A DNA stretch of 33,696 nt from Levilactobacillus parabrevis ATCC 53295 (GTDB lineage: Bacteria; Bacillota; Bacilli; Lactobacillales; Lactobacillaceae): contig NZ_AZCZ01000032.1 of the NCBI RefSeq assembly GCF_001434055.1, positions 1 to 33,696 on the forward strand, read 5' to 3'. The position numbers and the translations under genes are program-made. Position 1 is the first letter of the stretch. Every line of letters begins with the position of its first letter. Below the pieces are notes generated by a model. That model ran no database searches and was not told the origin of the DNA. It saw nothing but the letters and a program-made list of their open reading frames with translations. Positions 15,683 to 24,315 of this stretch are shown piece by piece.

Positions 15683-16513
15683 ATGCGAGCAATGCAAAAA
15701 GAGATTATTGAAGCGTTGAAGGTTCAACCCACCATTGATCCGGCCAAGGAGATTCGGCGTAGTGTCGACTTCCTAAAGGCGTATCTGAAACGCTATGACT
15801 TTTTAAAGACGTTAGTTCTCGGAATTTCCGGCGGGCAAGATTCAACGTTGGCGGGAATTCTGTGTGAACAAGCCGTGACGGAATTGCGTCAGGAAACCAA
15901 TGACAGCAGTTATAAGTTTATTGCGGTACGGTTACCTTATGGCGAACAGGCCGATGAGGACGATGCCATGATGGCCATCGATGTCATGGGTGCTGACGAG
16001 ACGCAGCGGGTCAATATCAAGGACGCAGCGGACGCCATGGAGGCCGCAGTGACGGCGAACCACAATACCGTGAGTGACTTCAATAAGGGAAATATCAAGG
16101 CACGGCAACGGATGATCGCGCAGTATGCCATCGCCGGGGCCCACGCCGGGGCTGTGGTCGGAACCGACCACGCAGCCGAAGCCATTACCGGGTTCTACAC
16201 GAAATTTGGTGACGGTGCGGCGGATATTTGTCCCCTTTGGCGGTTGGATAAGCGTCAGGGAGCGTCTATGTTGGCTTACCTGGGGGCACCCGAAAACCTC
16301 TACAAGAAGGTGCCAACGGCTGACTTGGAAGATGATCGACCAGCATTGCCCGATGAGGTGGCATTGGGTGTCCGGTATGCGGATATCGACGACTACCTTG
16401 AAGGCCGCGATGTGAGTGACCAGGCGGCTGAAAAGATTGAAGGTTGGTACCGGAAGACCGCGCACAAGCGGCACTTACCGGTGAACATTTACGATACTTT
16501 TTGGAAAGACTAG
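15683..16513 (+). CDS. nadE: NH3-dependent NAD+ synthetase
   Basis: 276 residues, matching the ammonia-dependent single-domain form (no glutaminase domain). It adenylates and amidates nicotinate adenine dinucleotide to NAD+. The ATP PP-loop is [13 protein letters not shown] (about 46-58). [18 protein letters not shown] (about 170-187) is the conserved substrate loop, and [17 protein letters not shown] follows. ATG 15683 has AGGGGG nine bases upstream; the internal ATG 15692 is too far. The gap after pncB carries a CCCAGC/GCTGGG hairpin without a T tract. The next gene starts about ten bases after the stop. Confidence 0.95.
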   Translation: MRAMQKEIIEALKVQPTIDPAKEIRRSVDFLKAYLKRYDFLKTLVLGISGGQDSTLAGILCEQAVTELRQETNDSSYKFIAVRLPYGEQADEDDAMMAIDVMGADETQRVNIKDAADAMEAAVTANHNTVSDFNKGNIKARQRMIAQYAIAGAHAGAVVGTDHAAEAITGFYTKFGDGAADICPLWRLDKRQGASMLAYLGAPENLYKKVPTADLEDDRPALPDEVALGVRYADIDDYLEGRDVSDQAAEKIEGWYRKTAHKRHLPVNIYDTFWKD

Positions 16514-16523
16514 GTGATTAGTG

Positions 16524-16958
16524 ATGCGCAAGAGTAATATGAGTGGATACATCAACGTTTTAAGTAAGGTGCTTCAAGGAACCGAAGATGAAGCTGGCGA
16601 AATGAATAGCGACTTTGAAAAGGTTCGGGCAGCTATCGACAACGATACGGTCAGTGACCTTTCCCAAGTGGACTTGCAAAAGATTGTCGACAACTTCCAA
16701 CGGGGAACCGATGGCTACGAGGACAAGCTGAACAAGCTCGAACAGGCCAGCGCACCGGTACGGATTCTGGGTAAGCACAAGTCATTGGTGGCAGCGTTCC
16801 GCGTTTACACGGACGCTTGCCAAGCAATGACCGATAGCATCAACGTGGAAGCCCAAACGGTAGATGTTGACGCCTTCAATCAATCTGAAAAGACACAAGA
16901 AAATGCCATGGAAAAGGTTACCGCTGCCACGCAACGGATTATGACCAGTTCCATGTAA
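16524..16958 (+). CDS. Conserved-looking helical protein of unknown function
   Basis: About 144 residues. I do not recognise the family. It looks soluble and mostly alpha-helical, rich in Asp, Glu, Gln and Lys, with no signal peptide, membrane segment or cysteine. Heptad-like hydrophobic spacing in about 20-80 (VDLQKIVDNFQRGTDGYEDK region) and near the C-terminus suggests a coiled bundle. Start choice is open: GTG 16521, ATG 16524 or ATG 16539; TAGGTGA at 16511-16517 fits 16524 best. It begins about ten bases after nadE and is followed by a strong terminator, so it is the last gene of the pncB-nadE unit. Confidence 0.75.
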   Translation: MRKSNMSGYINVLSKVLQGTEDEAGEMNSDFEKVRAAIDNDTVSDLSQVDLQKIVDNFQRGTDGYEDKLNKLEQASAPVRILGKHKSLVAAFRVYTDACQAMTDSINVEAQTVDVDAFNQSEKTQENAMEKVTAATQRIMTSSM

Positions 16959-16962
16959 GACG

Positions 16963-16997
16963 AAGGATGTCACTCATTTCGAGCGGCATCCTTTTTG
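16963..16997 (+). terminator. Terminator of pncB-nadE unit
   Basis: AAGGATGTC pairs with GGCATCCTT (one G-U) followed by a T run. Confidence 0.92.
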
Positions 16998-17092
16998 TTC
17001 GCATGGGGGATAAGACCGTTGTGGTGGTGGGATTCTAGTAAGCGAGGGCCGGCAAATTTTGACCGTAAGTCAGCCGGTGTTCCTGCTAACCA

Positions 17093-17101
17093 TGGTATAA
17101 T
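17093..17101 (+). promoter_or_regulatory. Extended -10 promoter of tex
   Basis: TGGTATAAT: a perfect TATAAT (17096-17101) with the upstream TG extension. No good -35 stands 17 nt upstream, which extended -10 promoters tolerate. The start codon is at 17133. Confidence 0.65.
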
Positions 17102-17132
17102 GCAGGTATGATTACAATGACGGAGGGTTTGC

Positions 17133-19328
17133 ATGGCAAGAGAGAATGAAGAACAGCTCAGCGCCTTGGCACGGCCAGTTCACCAGCAACTAAGCCAGTA
17201 CCGAGTGCAGCAGATTCAGGCGGTCCTGACCCTCATGGATGAGGGAAATACGGTACCGTTCATCGCACGTTATCGAAAGGAACGGACCGGCTCGTTGGAC
17301 GAAGTCGCCATTCGAGAGATTGAAGACGAAGCGAACCGTTTATCTAAATTAAATAAGCGGCGGCAAGATGTGTTGAAGACAATTGCTGACCAGCAGGCTT
17401 TGACGCCACAGCTCAAGCAGAATTTAGAGCACGCGACGACCTTGCAGCAGGTCGAGGATTTGTACTTACCCTATAAGAAAAAACGGCAGACTAAGGCAAC
17501 GATTGCGGCGCAGCATGGGCTAAAGCCGTTGGCAGAGTGGCTGTTGACCTTTCCACAGGAGAACTTGGATGCGCGGGCCCGGCAGTACGTGAAGCCGGAG
17601 CAAGATTTACCGGATCTCGCGGCTGTCTGGGACGGGGTTCACGAGATCTTAGCGGAGACATTTAGTGAACAGGCGGCTTTTCGAGAATGGATTCGGCATT
17701 ACACGTGGCAACATGGTGAATTGACCAGCAAACTACGGCGCGGTGCAAAGGATCGTGATGAGCAGCAGGTTTACGCGACCTATTACGAGTTTAACCAGCG
17801 CCTGAATCAGTTGCCACCGTACCGGGTTTTGGCGATTAACCGTGGTGAACGGGAAAAGATTCTGTCCGTGGGAATCGATATTGATGCCACGTCAATTCTA
17901 CAGTATGGACATTTTCGTTTAGTCGGCCAGCACAAGGGTCCGGCGGTGGCCAAGATTGAAGCGGCCTTTGCGGATGCCTACAAGCGATTCTTAGGGCCAG
18001 CGATTGAGCGGGAATTGCGGCGGCAGTTGACCGATCGAGCTGATGAGCACGCCATTCAGGTCTTTGGCAATAACTTGTATCACTTGTTGATGCAAGCGCC
18101 ACTGAAGGGGAAGGTCGTGATGGGCTTTGACCCGGCATACCGGACGGGCTGCAAGTTGGCCATCATGGACGCCAACGGCCGGTTCCTGACTAAGCAGGTG
18201 ATTTACCCGCATAAGCCTGCCAGTGGTAAGCAACGCGCGGCAGCGGGACCAGCCTTTAAGCAATTATTAGAGCAGTATCACGTCGAAATGATTGCCATTG
18301 GTAATGGAACGGCGAGTCGGGAATCCGAAGAGTTCGTCAGCGATATTTTAAAGACGTTGGATCATCCAGTCTATTATGTGTTGGTCAACGAGGCGGGGGC
18401 GTCGGTCTACTCGGCGAGTGCGAATGCCCGGGCTGAGTTCTCAGATCTCCACGTTGAGGAACGGTCGGCTGTCAGCATTGGCCGGCGGTTGCAGGACCCC
18501 TTAGCCGAGTTGGTCAAAATTGATCCGAAGGCAGTTGGCGTAGGACAATATCAACACGATGTGCCCGAGAAAGCTTTAGATGAACAGTTGGATCGCATCG
18601 TGGAAACGGCGGTCAACCAGGTAGGGGTCAACGTGAATACGGCGAGTCCGGAATTACTTACCCATATCTCTGGGTTGACGGCGACGACGGCACAAAACAT
18701 TGTGACGTATCGTAACGATAACGGGGCCTTTGCCAGCCGTAAAGAACTGCAGAAAGTTCCCCGCCTTGGGCCCAAGGCTTATCAACAATCGGTTGGGTTC
18801 CTTCGCATCATTGGCGGTCAGGACCCCCTGGACAATACGGATATTCATCCTGAAAGTTATTCGGCGACGCGCCAGTTATTACAGGGGTTGACCGCTGAGA
18901 GAGCAGCGATTGGTACACCCAAACTGCAGCAGGAGTTAGCTCAGTTGAACCAGGATAAGTGGGCAGCGGAGTTGGGTGTGGGTCGTGAAACCTTAGCCGA
19001 TATCATCGCCGGGCTGAGTAAGCCAGGACGAGATCTGCGGGATACGATGCCGGCGCCCCTGTTGCGACAAGATGTGTTAACGATGGCTGATTTAAAGCCT
19101 GGGATGGAACTACAAGGGACCGTCCGCAACGTGGTCGACTTTGGTGCGTTCGTTGATATCGGTGTGAAACAAGACGGTCTGGTTCACATTTCCCAGTTAG
19201 CGGATCACTACGTCAGTGACCCGAGTGTGGAAGTGACGATTGGGGATGTCGTGACGGTTTGGGTGTTGACCGTTGATGAGAATCGACAACGAATTCAGCT
19301 GACGATGCGGACTGATGGTCATGACTAA
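17133..19328 (+). CDS. tex: Tex family RNA-binding transcriptional accessory protein
   Basis: 731 residues, close to the family's 720-780. Tex binds nucleic acid and is needed for robust transcription in several bacteria. Domains in order: N-terminal helical region with VPFIARYRKERTGSLDE (about 29-45); a YqgF/RNase-H-like fold beginning VVMGFDPAYRTGCKLA (about 329-344); helix-hairpin-helix modules (VNTASPELLTHISGL and LQKVPRLGPKAYQQ, about 500-550); and a C-terminal S1 domain (GTVRNVVDFGAFVDIGV, about 665-681). GGAGG ends eight bases before ATG 17133. The end overlaps the sprT start, implying translational coupling. Confidence 0.95.
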   Translation: MARENEEQLSALARPVHQQLSQYRVQQIQAVLTLMDEGNTVPFIARYRKERTGSLDEVAIREIEDEANRLSKLNKRRQDVLKTIADQQALTPQLKQNLEHATTLQQVEDLYLPYKKKRQTKATIAAQHGLKPLAEWLLTFPQENLDARARQYVKPEQDLPDLAAVWDGVHEILAETFSEQAAFREWIRHYTWQHGELTSKLRRGAKDRDEQQVYATYYEFNQRLNQLPPYRVLAINRGEREKILSVGIDIDATSILQYGHFRLVGQHKGPAVAKIEAAFADAYKRFLGPAIERELRRQLTDRADEHAIQVFGNNLYHLLMQAPLKGKVVMGFDPAYRTGCKLAIMDANGRFLTKQVIYPHKPASGKQRAAAGPAFKQLLEQYHVEMIAIGNGTASRESEEFVSDILKTLDHPVYYVLVNEAGASVYSASANARAEFSDLHVEERSAVSIGRRLQDPLAELVKIDPKAVGVGQYQHDVPEKALDEQLDRIVETAVNQVGVNVNTASPELLTHISGLTATTAQNIVTYRNDNGAFASRKELQKVPRLGPKAYQQSVGFLRIIGGQDPLDNTDIHPESYSATRQLLQGLTAERAAIGTPKLQQELAQLNQDKWAAELGVGRETLADIIAGLSKPGRDLRDTMPAPLLRQDVLTMADLKPGMELQGTVRNVVDFGAFVDIGVKQDGLVHISQLADHYVSDPSVEVTIGDVVTVWVLTVDENRQRIQLTMRTDGHD

Positions 19329-19800
19329 TCAGGAACTGCAGCAGTTGGTGGAACGAATTTCACTAGAGAGCTTTGGCAAGCCATTTCGACACCGCGCCTG
19401 GTTCAATGCCCGACTGCGAACAACAGGAGGGCGTTACCAGCTCAAGGATCACAGTATTGAGATCAATCCCAAAATGCTAACGGACTACGGCGAAGCGACG
19501 TTAGTGGGAATCATTAAGCATGAGCTTTGCCATTACCACCTACACTTGGCGGGGCAATCCGGGCAACATCGGACGCGCGCATTTCGAGAATTACTCCAAC
19601 AGGTAGGGGGCTTACGATTTGCGCCAGCGCCGAAGCAAGCGCAACCGAAGCCGCGTCGTTGGCAACTATACGTGTGTCAGCACTGTGGGCAGAAGTATTA
19701 CCGCGCGCGACGCATTGATGTTTCGAAGATGGTGTGTGGACGATGCCACGGTCGGCTAGTTTGGCAGAAGACGGTCGTGGCGGTGCAACGTCCGCGTTAA
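19321..19800 (+). CDS. SprT-like zinc metalloprotein
   Basis: 159 residues. SprT-like proteins share a zincin fold; the eukaryotic relative Spartan cleaves DNA-protein crosslinks, while the bacterial role is unproven. The zinc motif HELCHYH is at about residues 60-66, and a C-terminal zinc ribbon has CQHCGQ and CGRCHG. Start is ATG 19321, or ATG 19315; either overlaps the end of tex by 8-14 nt, so tex and this gene are coupled. The pairing tex-sprT is commonly seen in lactic bacteria. thrB follows 20 nt later. Confidence 0.9.
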   Translation: MTNQELQQLVERISLESFGKPFRHRAWFNARLRTTGGRYQLKDHSIEINPKMLTDYGEATLVGIIKHELCHYHLHLAGQSGQHRTRAFRELLQQVGGLRFAPAPKQAQPKPRRWQLYVCQHCGQKYYRARRIDVSKMVCGRCHGRLVWQKTVVAVQRPR

Positions 19801-19820
19801 AATTAGGAGGTCAGTGAATT

Positions 19821-20702
19821 ATGGGAAAAACAATTATTCGAGTACCAGCAACGTCGGCGAACATGGGTCCTGGCATTGATTCCATTGGTGCTGCGCTGCA
19901 TCTGTACTTAACGGTTATTATTGAAGAAAAGACGGAAAAATGGCGGGTCAACCATGCATTGGGTACCAGTATTCCCCGTGATGAAAACAACCTGATGGTG
20001 CAGACAGCGCTGAAGGTGAACCCGAAGTTGCAGCCGCACCAGCTGACGGTAATGTCCGATATTCCAGTATCCCGTGGATTGGGTAGTTCCACGAGTGCTG
20101 TGATTGCTGGCATTAAGATTGCCAATGAATTGGGCGAGATGGACCTGACGATTCCAGATCAATTGAACTGGGCGGTTAAGCTCGGTGGTGAATTGGACAA
20201 CGTGGCCCCGGCTCTGATGGGACAAGCGGCTGTTGCAACGGTCAATGATGGCGTTGCCGATGCCATCAAATTGCCGTTGCCCGATTTACAAGCGTTGGTC
20301 TTTATCCCAGGACAGAAGTTGTTGGCTCAGAAGAGTCGTAAGGCGTTGCCCAAGCAAGTGTCCTTCGATACAGCGGTTCATGCCAGCAGTGTGGCGAACG
20401 TCTTGGTGGCTGCCCTGTTAAAGGAAGACTGGGAATTGGCAACAAAGCTGATTGAACAGGATGAATTCCACGAACAGGCGCGGTCACAGCTCGTTCCTGA
20501 ACTGAATCAAATTCGCGAGGCCGCTCATGAACTTGGCATTGTCGGGACCTATCTGAGTGGAGCTGGTCCAACCGTTGTGACGTTCGGAACTTCAGCACAA
20601 TTGACTTTATTGCGGACTAAGCTTGCAAACGCTGATTTGCCAGGTAGTCTGCGCATTCTTGAGCTCGATCAAGACGGTGCAACTGTCCTAACGGATGCAT
20701 AA
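19821..20702 (+). CDS. thrB: Homoserine kinase (GHMP kinase)
   Basis: 293 residues, typical for ThrB. It phosphorylates homoserine on the way to threonine. GHMP motifs: VPATSANMGPGIDSIG (about 7-22), the ATP loop PVSRGLGSSTSAVIAG (about 83-98) and a C-terminal GTYLSGAGPTVVTF (about 242-255). AGGAGG lies ten bases before ATG 19821. It stands apart from thrC and hom, which are not in this window, and follows sprT by 20 nt in the same direction. A different small-molecule substrate of the GHMP group cannot be excluded but the sequence is ThrB-like throughout. Confidence 0.9.
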   Translation: MGKTIIRVPATSANMGPGIDSIGAALHLYLTVIIEEKTEKWRVNHALGTSIPRDENNLMVQTALKVNPKLQPHQLTVMSDIPVSRGLGSSTSAVIAGIKIANELGEMDLTIPDQLNWAVKLGGELDNVAPALMGQAAVATVNDGVADAIKLPLPDLQALVFIPGQKLLAQKSRKALPKQVSFDTAVHASSVANVLVAALLKEDWELATKLIEQDEFHEQARSQLVPELNQIREAAHELGIVGTYLSGAGPTVVTFGTSAQLTLLRTKLANADLPGSLRILELDQDGATVLTDA

Positions 20703-20737
20703 TTTTAAATTTTTTTGAATTAACTTGCAAAAAAATA

Positions 20738-20766
20738 TTGTCACTGCCCGAATCATTTGGTATACT
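20738..20766 (+). promoter_or_regulatory. Promoter of tRNA-Leu
   Basis: TTGTCA (20738-20743), 17-nt spacer, TATACT (20761-20766), 17 nt before the tRNA. Confidence 0.85.
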
Positions 20767-20783
20767 ATTTCTTGTGAGTTAAT

Positions 20784-20868
20784 GCGGCCATGGCGGAATT
20801 GGCAGACGCGCAAGATTAAGGATCTTGTCCGGGTAATCCGGGTGGAAGTTCGAATCTTCTTGGCCGCA
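20784..20868 (+). tRNA. tRNA-Leu (AAG)
   Basis: 85-nt class II tRNA. The acceptor stem GCGGCCA (20784-20790) pairs with TGGCCGC (20861-20867), discriminator A20868. The anticodon stem CAAGA/TCTTG encloses TTAAGGA, giving AAG. The variable arm GTCCGGGTAATCCGGGT is long, as expected for Leu. An A at position 34 would need conversion to inosine to read CUC. Confidence 0.94.
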
Positions 20869-20880
20869 TAATGATTATAG

Positions 20881-20916
20881 AGGCACTGATCAGTTTATCT
20901 GGTTAGTGTCTTTTTT
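20881..20916 (+). terminator. Terminator after tRNA-Leu
   Basis: AGGCACTGATCAG pairs with CTGGTTAGTGTCT over 13 bp with G-U pairs, followed by six T. Confidence 0.92.
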
Positions 20917-21141
20917 GTTGATCCGAAATGTGGTAAGGCTTATTGGACAAGTGGATTTAGGTTAACCAGTGTTTTGGACGTTTTGAAAAAATGGGAAGCT
21001 ACTAGAGCATGAGAGCTTTATACCGTCGATTGCTTGGAACAGACTAGTGGTGTAAGCCTATTGTGGAAGAAAGGCCAGTTAATTTAGAAGATATCGGAGA
21101 GCTTCATACGACAGCTTGTTTTTGCTTAGCAATTGGTGAAA

Positions 21142-21180
21142 TTTTCATAAATAAGTCAGATAGCCGTTTATTTATGAAAA
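21142..21180. promoter_or_regulatory. 13-bp inverted repeat, candidate operator
   Basis: TTTTCATAAATAA (21142-21154) and TTATTTATGAAAA (21168-21180) are perfect reverse complements 13 nt apart. The core TTTATGAAAA recurs in the palindrome at 21440. The surrounding 20917-21550 is AT-rich and has no credible ORF, so this region looks like a regulatory spacer or eroded DNA. Confidence 0.55.
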
Positions 21181-21365
21181 CAGGCGCATCTCATGAATAC
21201 CAGTTTTGTTAGCATAATGGTGCTAGATGCTGATTAAACCTGTTTTCAGTAAAGATTATGTAAAGGCACTTGAAGTTATGAATAATCTGCTTAAAATAGG
21301 TCGGTAGAACTCGAAATCAAGGACTAATGTGCCCGTTAAATGACAAACAGATAACATTTTCGCTA

Positions 21366-21379
21366 CGCAATCGTTTTCA
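21366..21379 (-). promoter_or_regulatory. Possible cre site
   Basis: On the minus strand TGAAAACGATTGCG matches 12 of 14 consensus positions. The spacing to the MATE gene (about 170 nt) is long and the site may be chance. Confidence 0.3.
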
Positions 21380-21422
21380 GGTGAAATGGGTCTTCAAAAA
21401 TCATTAAGAAGGGCGTATTATT

Positions 21423-21462
21423 GAAAACTAATCGAGCATTTATGAAAATTTTCATAGTTTTC
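21423..21462. promoter_or_regulatory. Nested palindrome, candidate operator before MATE gene
   Basis: TATGAAAATTTTCATA (21441-21456) is a perfect 16-bp palindrome. A second outer pair, GAAAACTA (21423-21430) and TAGTTTTC (21455-21462), overlaps it, and TCGAGCA occurs on both sides. It lies about 90 nt before the MATE start. The shared TTTATGAAAA element with 21142-21180 suggests one regulator, not encoded nearby. Confidence 0.55.
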
Positions 21463-21550
21463 GAGCAAATAGGCTGACAAAGTGGTTAGCAGGCGTTATA
21501 GTAGTAATCCTGTGCCAACGGTTGGCAAAATTTTAAAAGGAGGTCGGCGC

Positions 21551-22993
21551 ATGAACGACTTAACTAAGGGTAACTCCCTCAAACTCATTTTCTTTTTTAC
21601 GATTCCACTTTTAATTGGTAACTTATTTCAGCAATTATATAACGTTTCTGATACTGTGGTTGTGGGGCAAACCTTAGGGGTCAAAGCGCTGGCTGCGGTG
21701 GGGGCAACGGGCTCCATCAACTTTTTGATTATTGGTTTCGCGCAAGGATTAACTGCTGGTTTGGCCATTATTACGGCTACGCGTTATGGTGCACGTGACT
21801 ACAAGGGTGTACGGAAGTCATTTGCTGCGAGCATTGTCATCTCGATTTTAATGACGGTTGTCTTGACCGTATTGGCGTTGACGTTTGTTGACCCGATCTT
21901 GCATCTCATGCAAACGCCAGCTTCCATTTTTGAAAATGCCCGGATCTTTATCAGCACCATTTTTGCCGGAATTTTCGCTTCAATGGCCTTCAACTTACTT
22001 TCAAACATTATTCGGGCTCTCGGGGATTCCCGAACACCACTGATCTTCTTAATGATCGGAACGGTGATCAACGTTCTATTGGAATTACTCTTTATCTTAG
22101 TCTTTCACATGGGGGTTGCTGGTGCCGGTTGGGCAACGGTTATCTCACAGGTCATTGCATCTCTGCTCTGTGTAGTCTACATCGTTCGGTCCATTCCGTT
22201 ACTGCACATCTCCAAGGACGACTTTAGAATTGACTTCCACGAGCTGTGGGACCACTTCTCTACGGGGATGCCGATGGGTTTTCAACTGTCGATCATCGCA
22301 ATTGGAACGATGGTGATGCAGGCAGCCCTGAACTCATTAGGGACAGACTCCGTTGCCGCTTCTACCGCTGCTTCCAAGGTTGATCAATTGTGCTCCCTGC
22401 CAATGTCATCCTTTGGTGTAACAATGGCGACTTTTGCTGCCCAAAACTTTGGGGCATCGAAGTACAGCCGGATCATGGAAGGGGTCAAGAGGACTCTTTG
22501 GTTATCTGGAAGTTTCGCCGTCTTTGCCGGTGGTTTGGTTATTTTCTTCGGGAAGCCAATTGTGACGCTGATCATCGGAACTGCTGATGAGAACGTCATT
22601 CGGTTATCACAGACCTACTTCAACATTATTGGGAGTAGTTACCTGTTATTGAGTGTCCTCTTTATCATTCGGAACACCCTCCAAGGTCTTGGACGGCGGG
22701 TATTGCCAACGCTGGCTGGTGTTGGTGAATTAACCATGCGCGTCTTTGCCGCGGTATTCATGGTTGGGGCATTCGGCTATGCCGGTGCCGTATCAGCGGA
22801 ACCGCTGGCTTGGTTGGGCTCCTGTGCTATTCTGGTACCGTCTTGGATTCGTGCCGTCAAGCAACTGCGGAACCTGCAACGTTCTGTGGATGTTGTTGAA
22901 GGTAAGACGACGGAAGAACAGGCAGCTGTTGCGTCACAAACGGCAGCAACCCAACCACGATTGGCCGGGGCACAGCCTAAATTAGAGTCTTAG
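21551..22993 (+). CDS. MATE-family multidrug/metabolite exporter
   Basis: 480 residues with about twelve membrane segments. MATE proteins export cationic drugs or metabolites by proton or sodium antiport. The N-terminal block TIPLLIGNLFQQLYNVSDTVVVGQ (split in two repeats: about residues 17-40 and a related motif near 235-265) is the family hallmark, and FAQGLTAGLAI follows. ATG 21551 is chosen because AAAGGAGG ends about nine bases upstream; the open frame to 21482 carries the ribosome site inside. The C-terminus is a soluble Ala/Gln/Thr-rich tail. It is preceded by the palindrome array at 21142-21462. Substrate unknown. Confidence 0.9.
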   Translation: MNDLTKGNSLKLIFFFTIPLLIGNLFQQLYNVSDTVVVGQTLGVKALAAVGATGSINFLIIGFAQGLTAGLAIITATRYGARDYKGVRKSFAASIVISILMTVVLTVLALTFVDPILHLMQTPASIFENARIFISTIFAGIFASMAFNLLSNIIRALGDSRTPLIFLMIGTVINVLLELLFILVFHMGVAGAGWATVISQVIASLLCVVYIVRSIPLLHISKDDFRIDFHELWDHFSTGMPMGFQLSIIAIGTMVMQAALNSLGTDSVAASTAASKVDQLCSLPMSSFGVTMATFAAQNFGASKYSRIMEGVKRTLWLSGSFAVFAGGLVIFFGKPIVTLIIGTADENVIRLSQTYFNIIGSSYLLLSVLFIIRNTLQGLGRRVLPTLAGVGELTMRVFAAVFMVGAFGYAGAVSAEPLAWLGSCAILVPSWIRAVKQLRNLQRSVDVVEGKTTEEQAAVASQTAATQPRLAGAQPKLES

Positions 22994-23013
22994 CATTAAG
23001 CGTGATACACTAG

Positions 23014-23045
23014 AGGTGGTCGTTTTTAAGCGGCTGCCTTTTTTT
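23014..23045 (+). terminator. Terminator after MATE gene
   Basis: AGGTGGTCG pairs with CGGCTGCCT using several G-U pairs, followed by seven T. Weak stem but good T tract. Confidence 0.65.
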
Positions 23046-23147
23046 GACGAAAAACAGACGGTAGTGGCTGACTAACTGACTTTGACTGCTAGCTGAGTGG
23101 TTTACTCGGTGACGTGGCTACCCGCTAATCAAGGAGTGCTTAACGAA

Positions 23148-23759
23148 ATGAAGAGTTTTATTTTTGATATTGATGGAACCCTGCTGGACACGGAAGCGAT
23201 GTACATTAAGTCCCTTCAGGCTATTTTGCATGAGCGGGGGATGGATCGCCCGTATGCTGAACTGGCGACGACCTTTGGCATTCCAAGTCGTGATGCATTG
23301 ATTCGATTAAAGGTTCCGGAAGTTGAGAAAGTTTTGGCCTTATGGGGTCCACGTACGCAAGCTTATCGTGAGACGGTTGCCGTTTACCCAGGGGTTAAAG
23401 CCGCTCTGCAACAGTTGAAGGATGCCGGTGCCCAGTTGGCCGTCATGACCTCTAAACAGAAATTTGAGTATGAACGTGACGTGGTTGGTGAAGGCTTGGC
23501 GGATTACTTTACACAGCACGTCATTGCCGAGGACGTCGCACATGGCAAACCGGATCCGGACGGCATTTTGTTAGCAATGGCGCGGTTGCATGCGGACCCA
23601 GCGTCCACCATTTATGTTGGTGACACGGATTACGATGTTCGCGCCTCACAGGCTGCACACGTGACCTTTGGGTTTGCAGGTTGGAACGGCAAACAACCGA
23701 ATGGCTTTACGCCAGATATGACGTTTGCGCAACCGAAGGATATGTTGAAATTGCTGTAA
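23148..23759 (+). CDS. HAD-superfamily phosphatase (Gph/PGP-like)
   Basis: 203 residues. HAD motifs: I FDIDGTLLDTE with Asp7 nucleophile and Asp9; II VMTSKQK (about 98-104); III GKPDPDG; IV YVGDTDYDV. A helical cap (about 15-80) lies between motif I and II, as in phosphoglycolate or beta-phosphoglucomutase-type enzymes. Start is ATG 23148 with AAGGAG at 23131-23136; the longer frame to 23097 carries the ribosome site inside. The substrate cannot be told: small sugar phosphates or pyrophosphate are possible. It stands alone before an orphan PTS IIA. Confidence 0.85.
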   Translation: MKSFIFDIDGTLLDTEAMYIKSLQAILHERGMDRPYAELATTFGIPSRDALIRLKVPEVEKVLALWGPRTQAYRETVAVYPGVKAALQQLKDAGAQLAVMTSKQKFEYERDVVGEGLADYFTQHVIAEDVAHGKPDPDGILLAMARLHADPASTIYVGDTDYDVRASQAAHVTFGFAGWNGKQPNGFTPDMTFAQPKDMLKLL

Positions 23760-23847
23760 AGTAGTTGTTCTAGAAGTTTTGTGCTATATTTGTCTCGAAC
23801 GGTTATTCAGAAAGCCGTAATTGTGGTATCACCAAAGGGGTGGCAGG

Positions 23848-24261
23848 ATGCTTGCCATAATCGTCACAGGTCACGGTGAATTTACCCGTGGCATCTTACA
23901 GAGTGCCGAGATGATCTTCGGTAAAGCGCAGAAAGTTATGGCCGTGACTCTAGGGCCCAACGAGAGCGTGGAGGATTTGGTCAATCATTATCGTGTAGCT
24001 ATTCAGAGCATGCAACCCGTTTCGGAGTTGTTATTTCTGGTTGATTTATGGGGTGGTGCGCCTTTTAATGCGGCGCAACAGGTTGTTGCCCAGGCACCAG
24101 AGAAGTATGGCTTAATTGCGGGGCTCAATCTGCCCATGCTGATTGAAGCACTGACGATTCAAGACCAACCGCTTGAGCTCGTCGTTCCTCATCTCGTTCG
24201 TGCAGCGCAGGGGGGTGTTCGTCACCTTGATTTGTCTGCACAGGATGACGATGAAGATTAA
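23848..24261 (+). CDS. PTS mannose-family IIA domain protein (stand-alone)
   Basis: 137 residues, the size of a lone IIA-Man domain. The N-terminus MLAIIVTGHGEFTRG holds the phosphohistidine, His9, in TGHGEF; FLVDLWGGAPFNAA (about 63-76) is the second family signature. The acidic tail ends DDDED. Start is ATG 23848 with AAAGGGG/CAGG upstream; the frame to 23821 lacks a site. No IIB, IIC or IID follows, and a terminator does. It may complete a PTS encoded elsewhere or act as a phosphorylation sensor. A palindrome TGGTATCACCA (23823-23833) lies just upstream of the ribosome site. Confidence 0.88.
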   Translation: MLAIIVTGHGEFTRGILQSAEMIFGKAQKVMAVTLGPNESVEDLVNHYRVAIQSMQPVSELLFLVDLWGGAPFNAAQQVVAQAPEKYGLIAGLNLPMLIEALTIQDQPLELVVPHLVRAAQGGVRHLDLSAQDDDED

Positions 24262-24284
24262 GTCGAATATGTTGAGATTACGAG

Positions 24285-24315
24285 AAGTCTTGCCAAGTTG
24301 GGTGAGGCTTTTTTT
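24285..24315 (+). terminator. Terminator after IIA gene
   Basis: AAGTCTTGCC pairs with GGTGAGGCTT (with G-U pairs) followed by a long T run. Confidence 0.85.
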
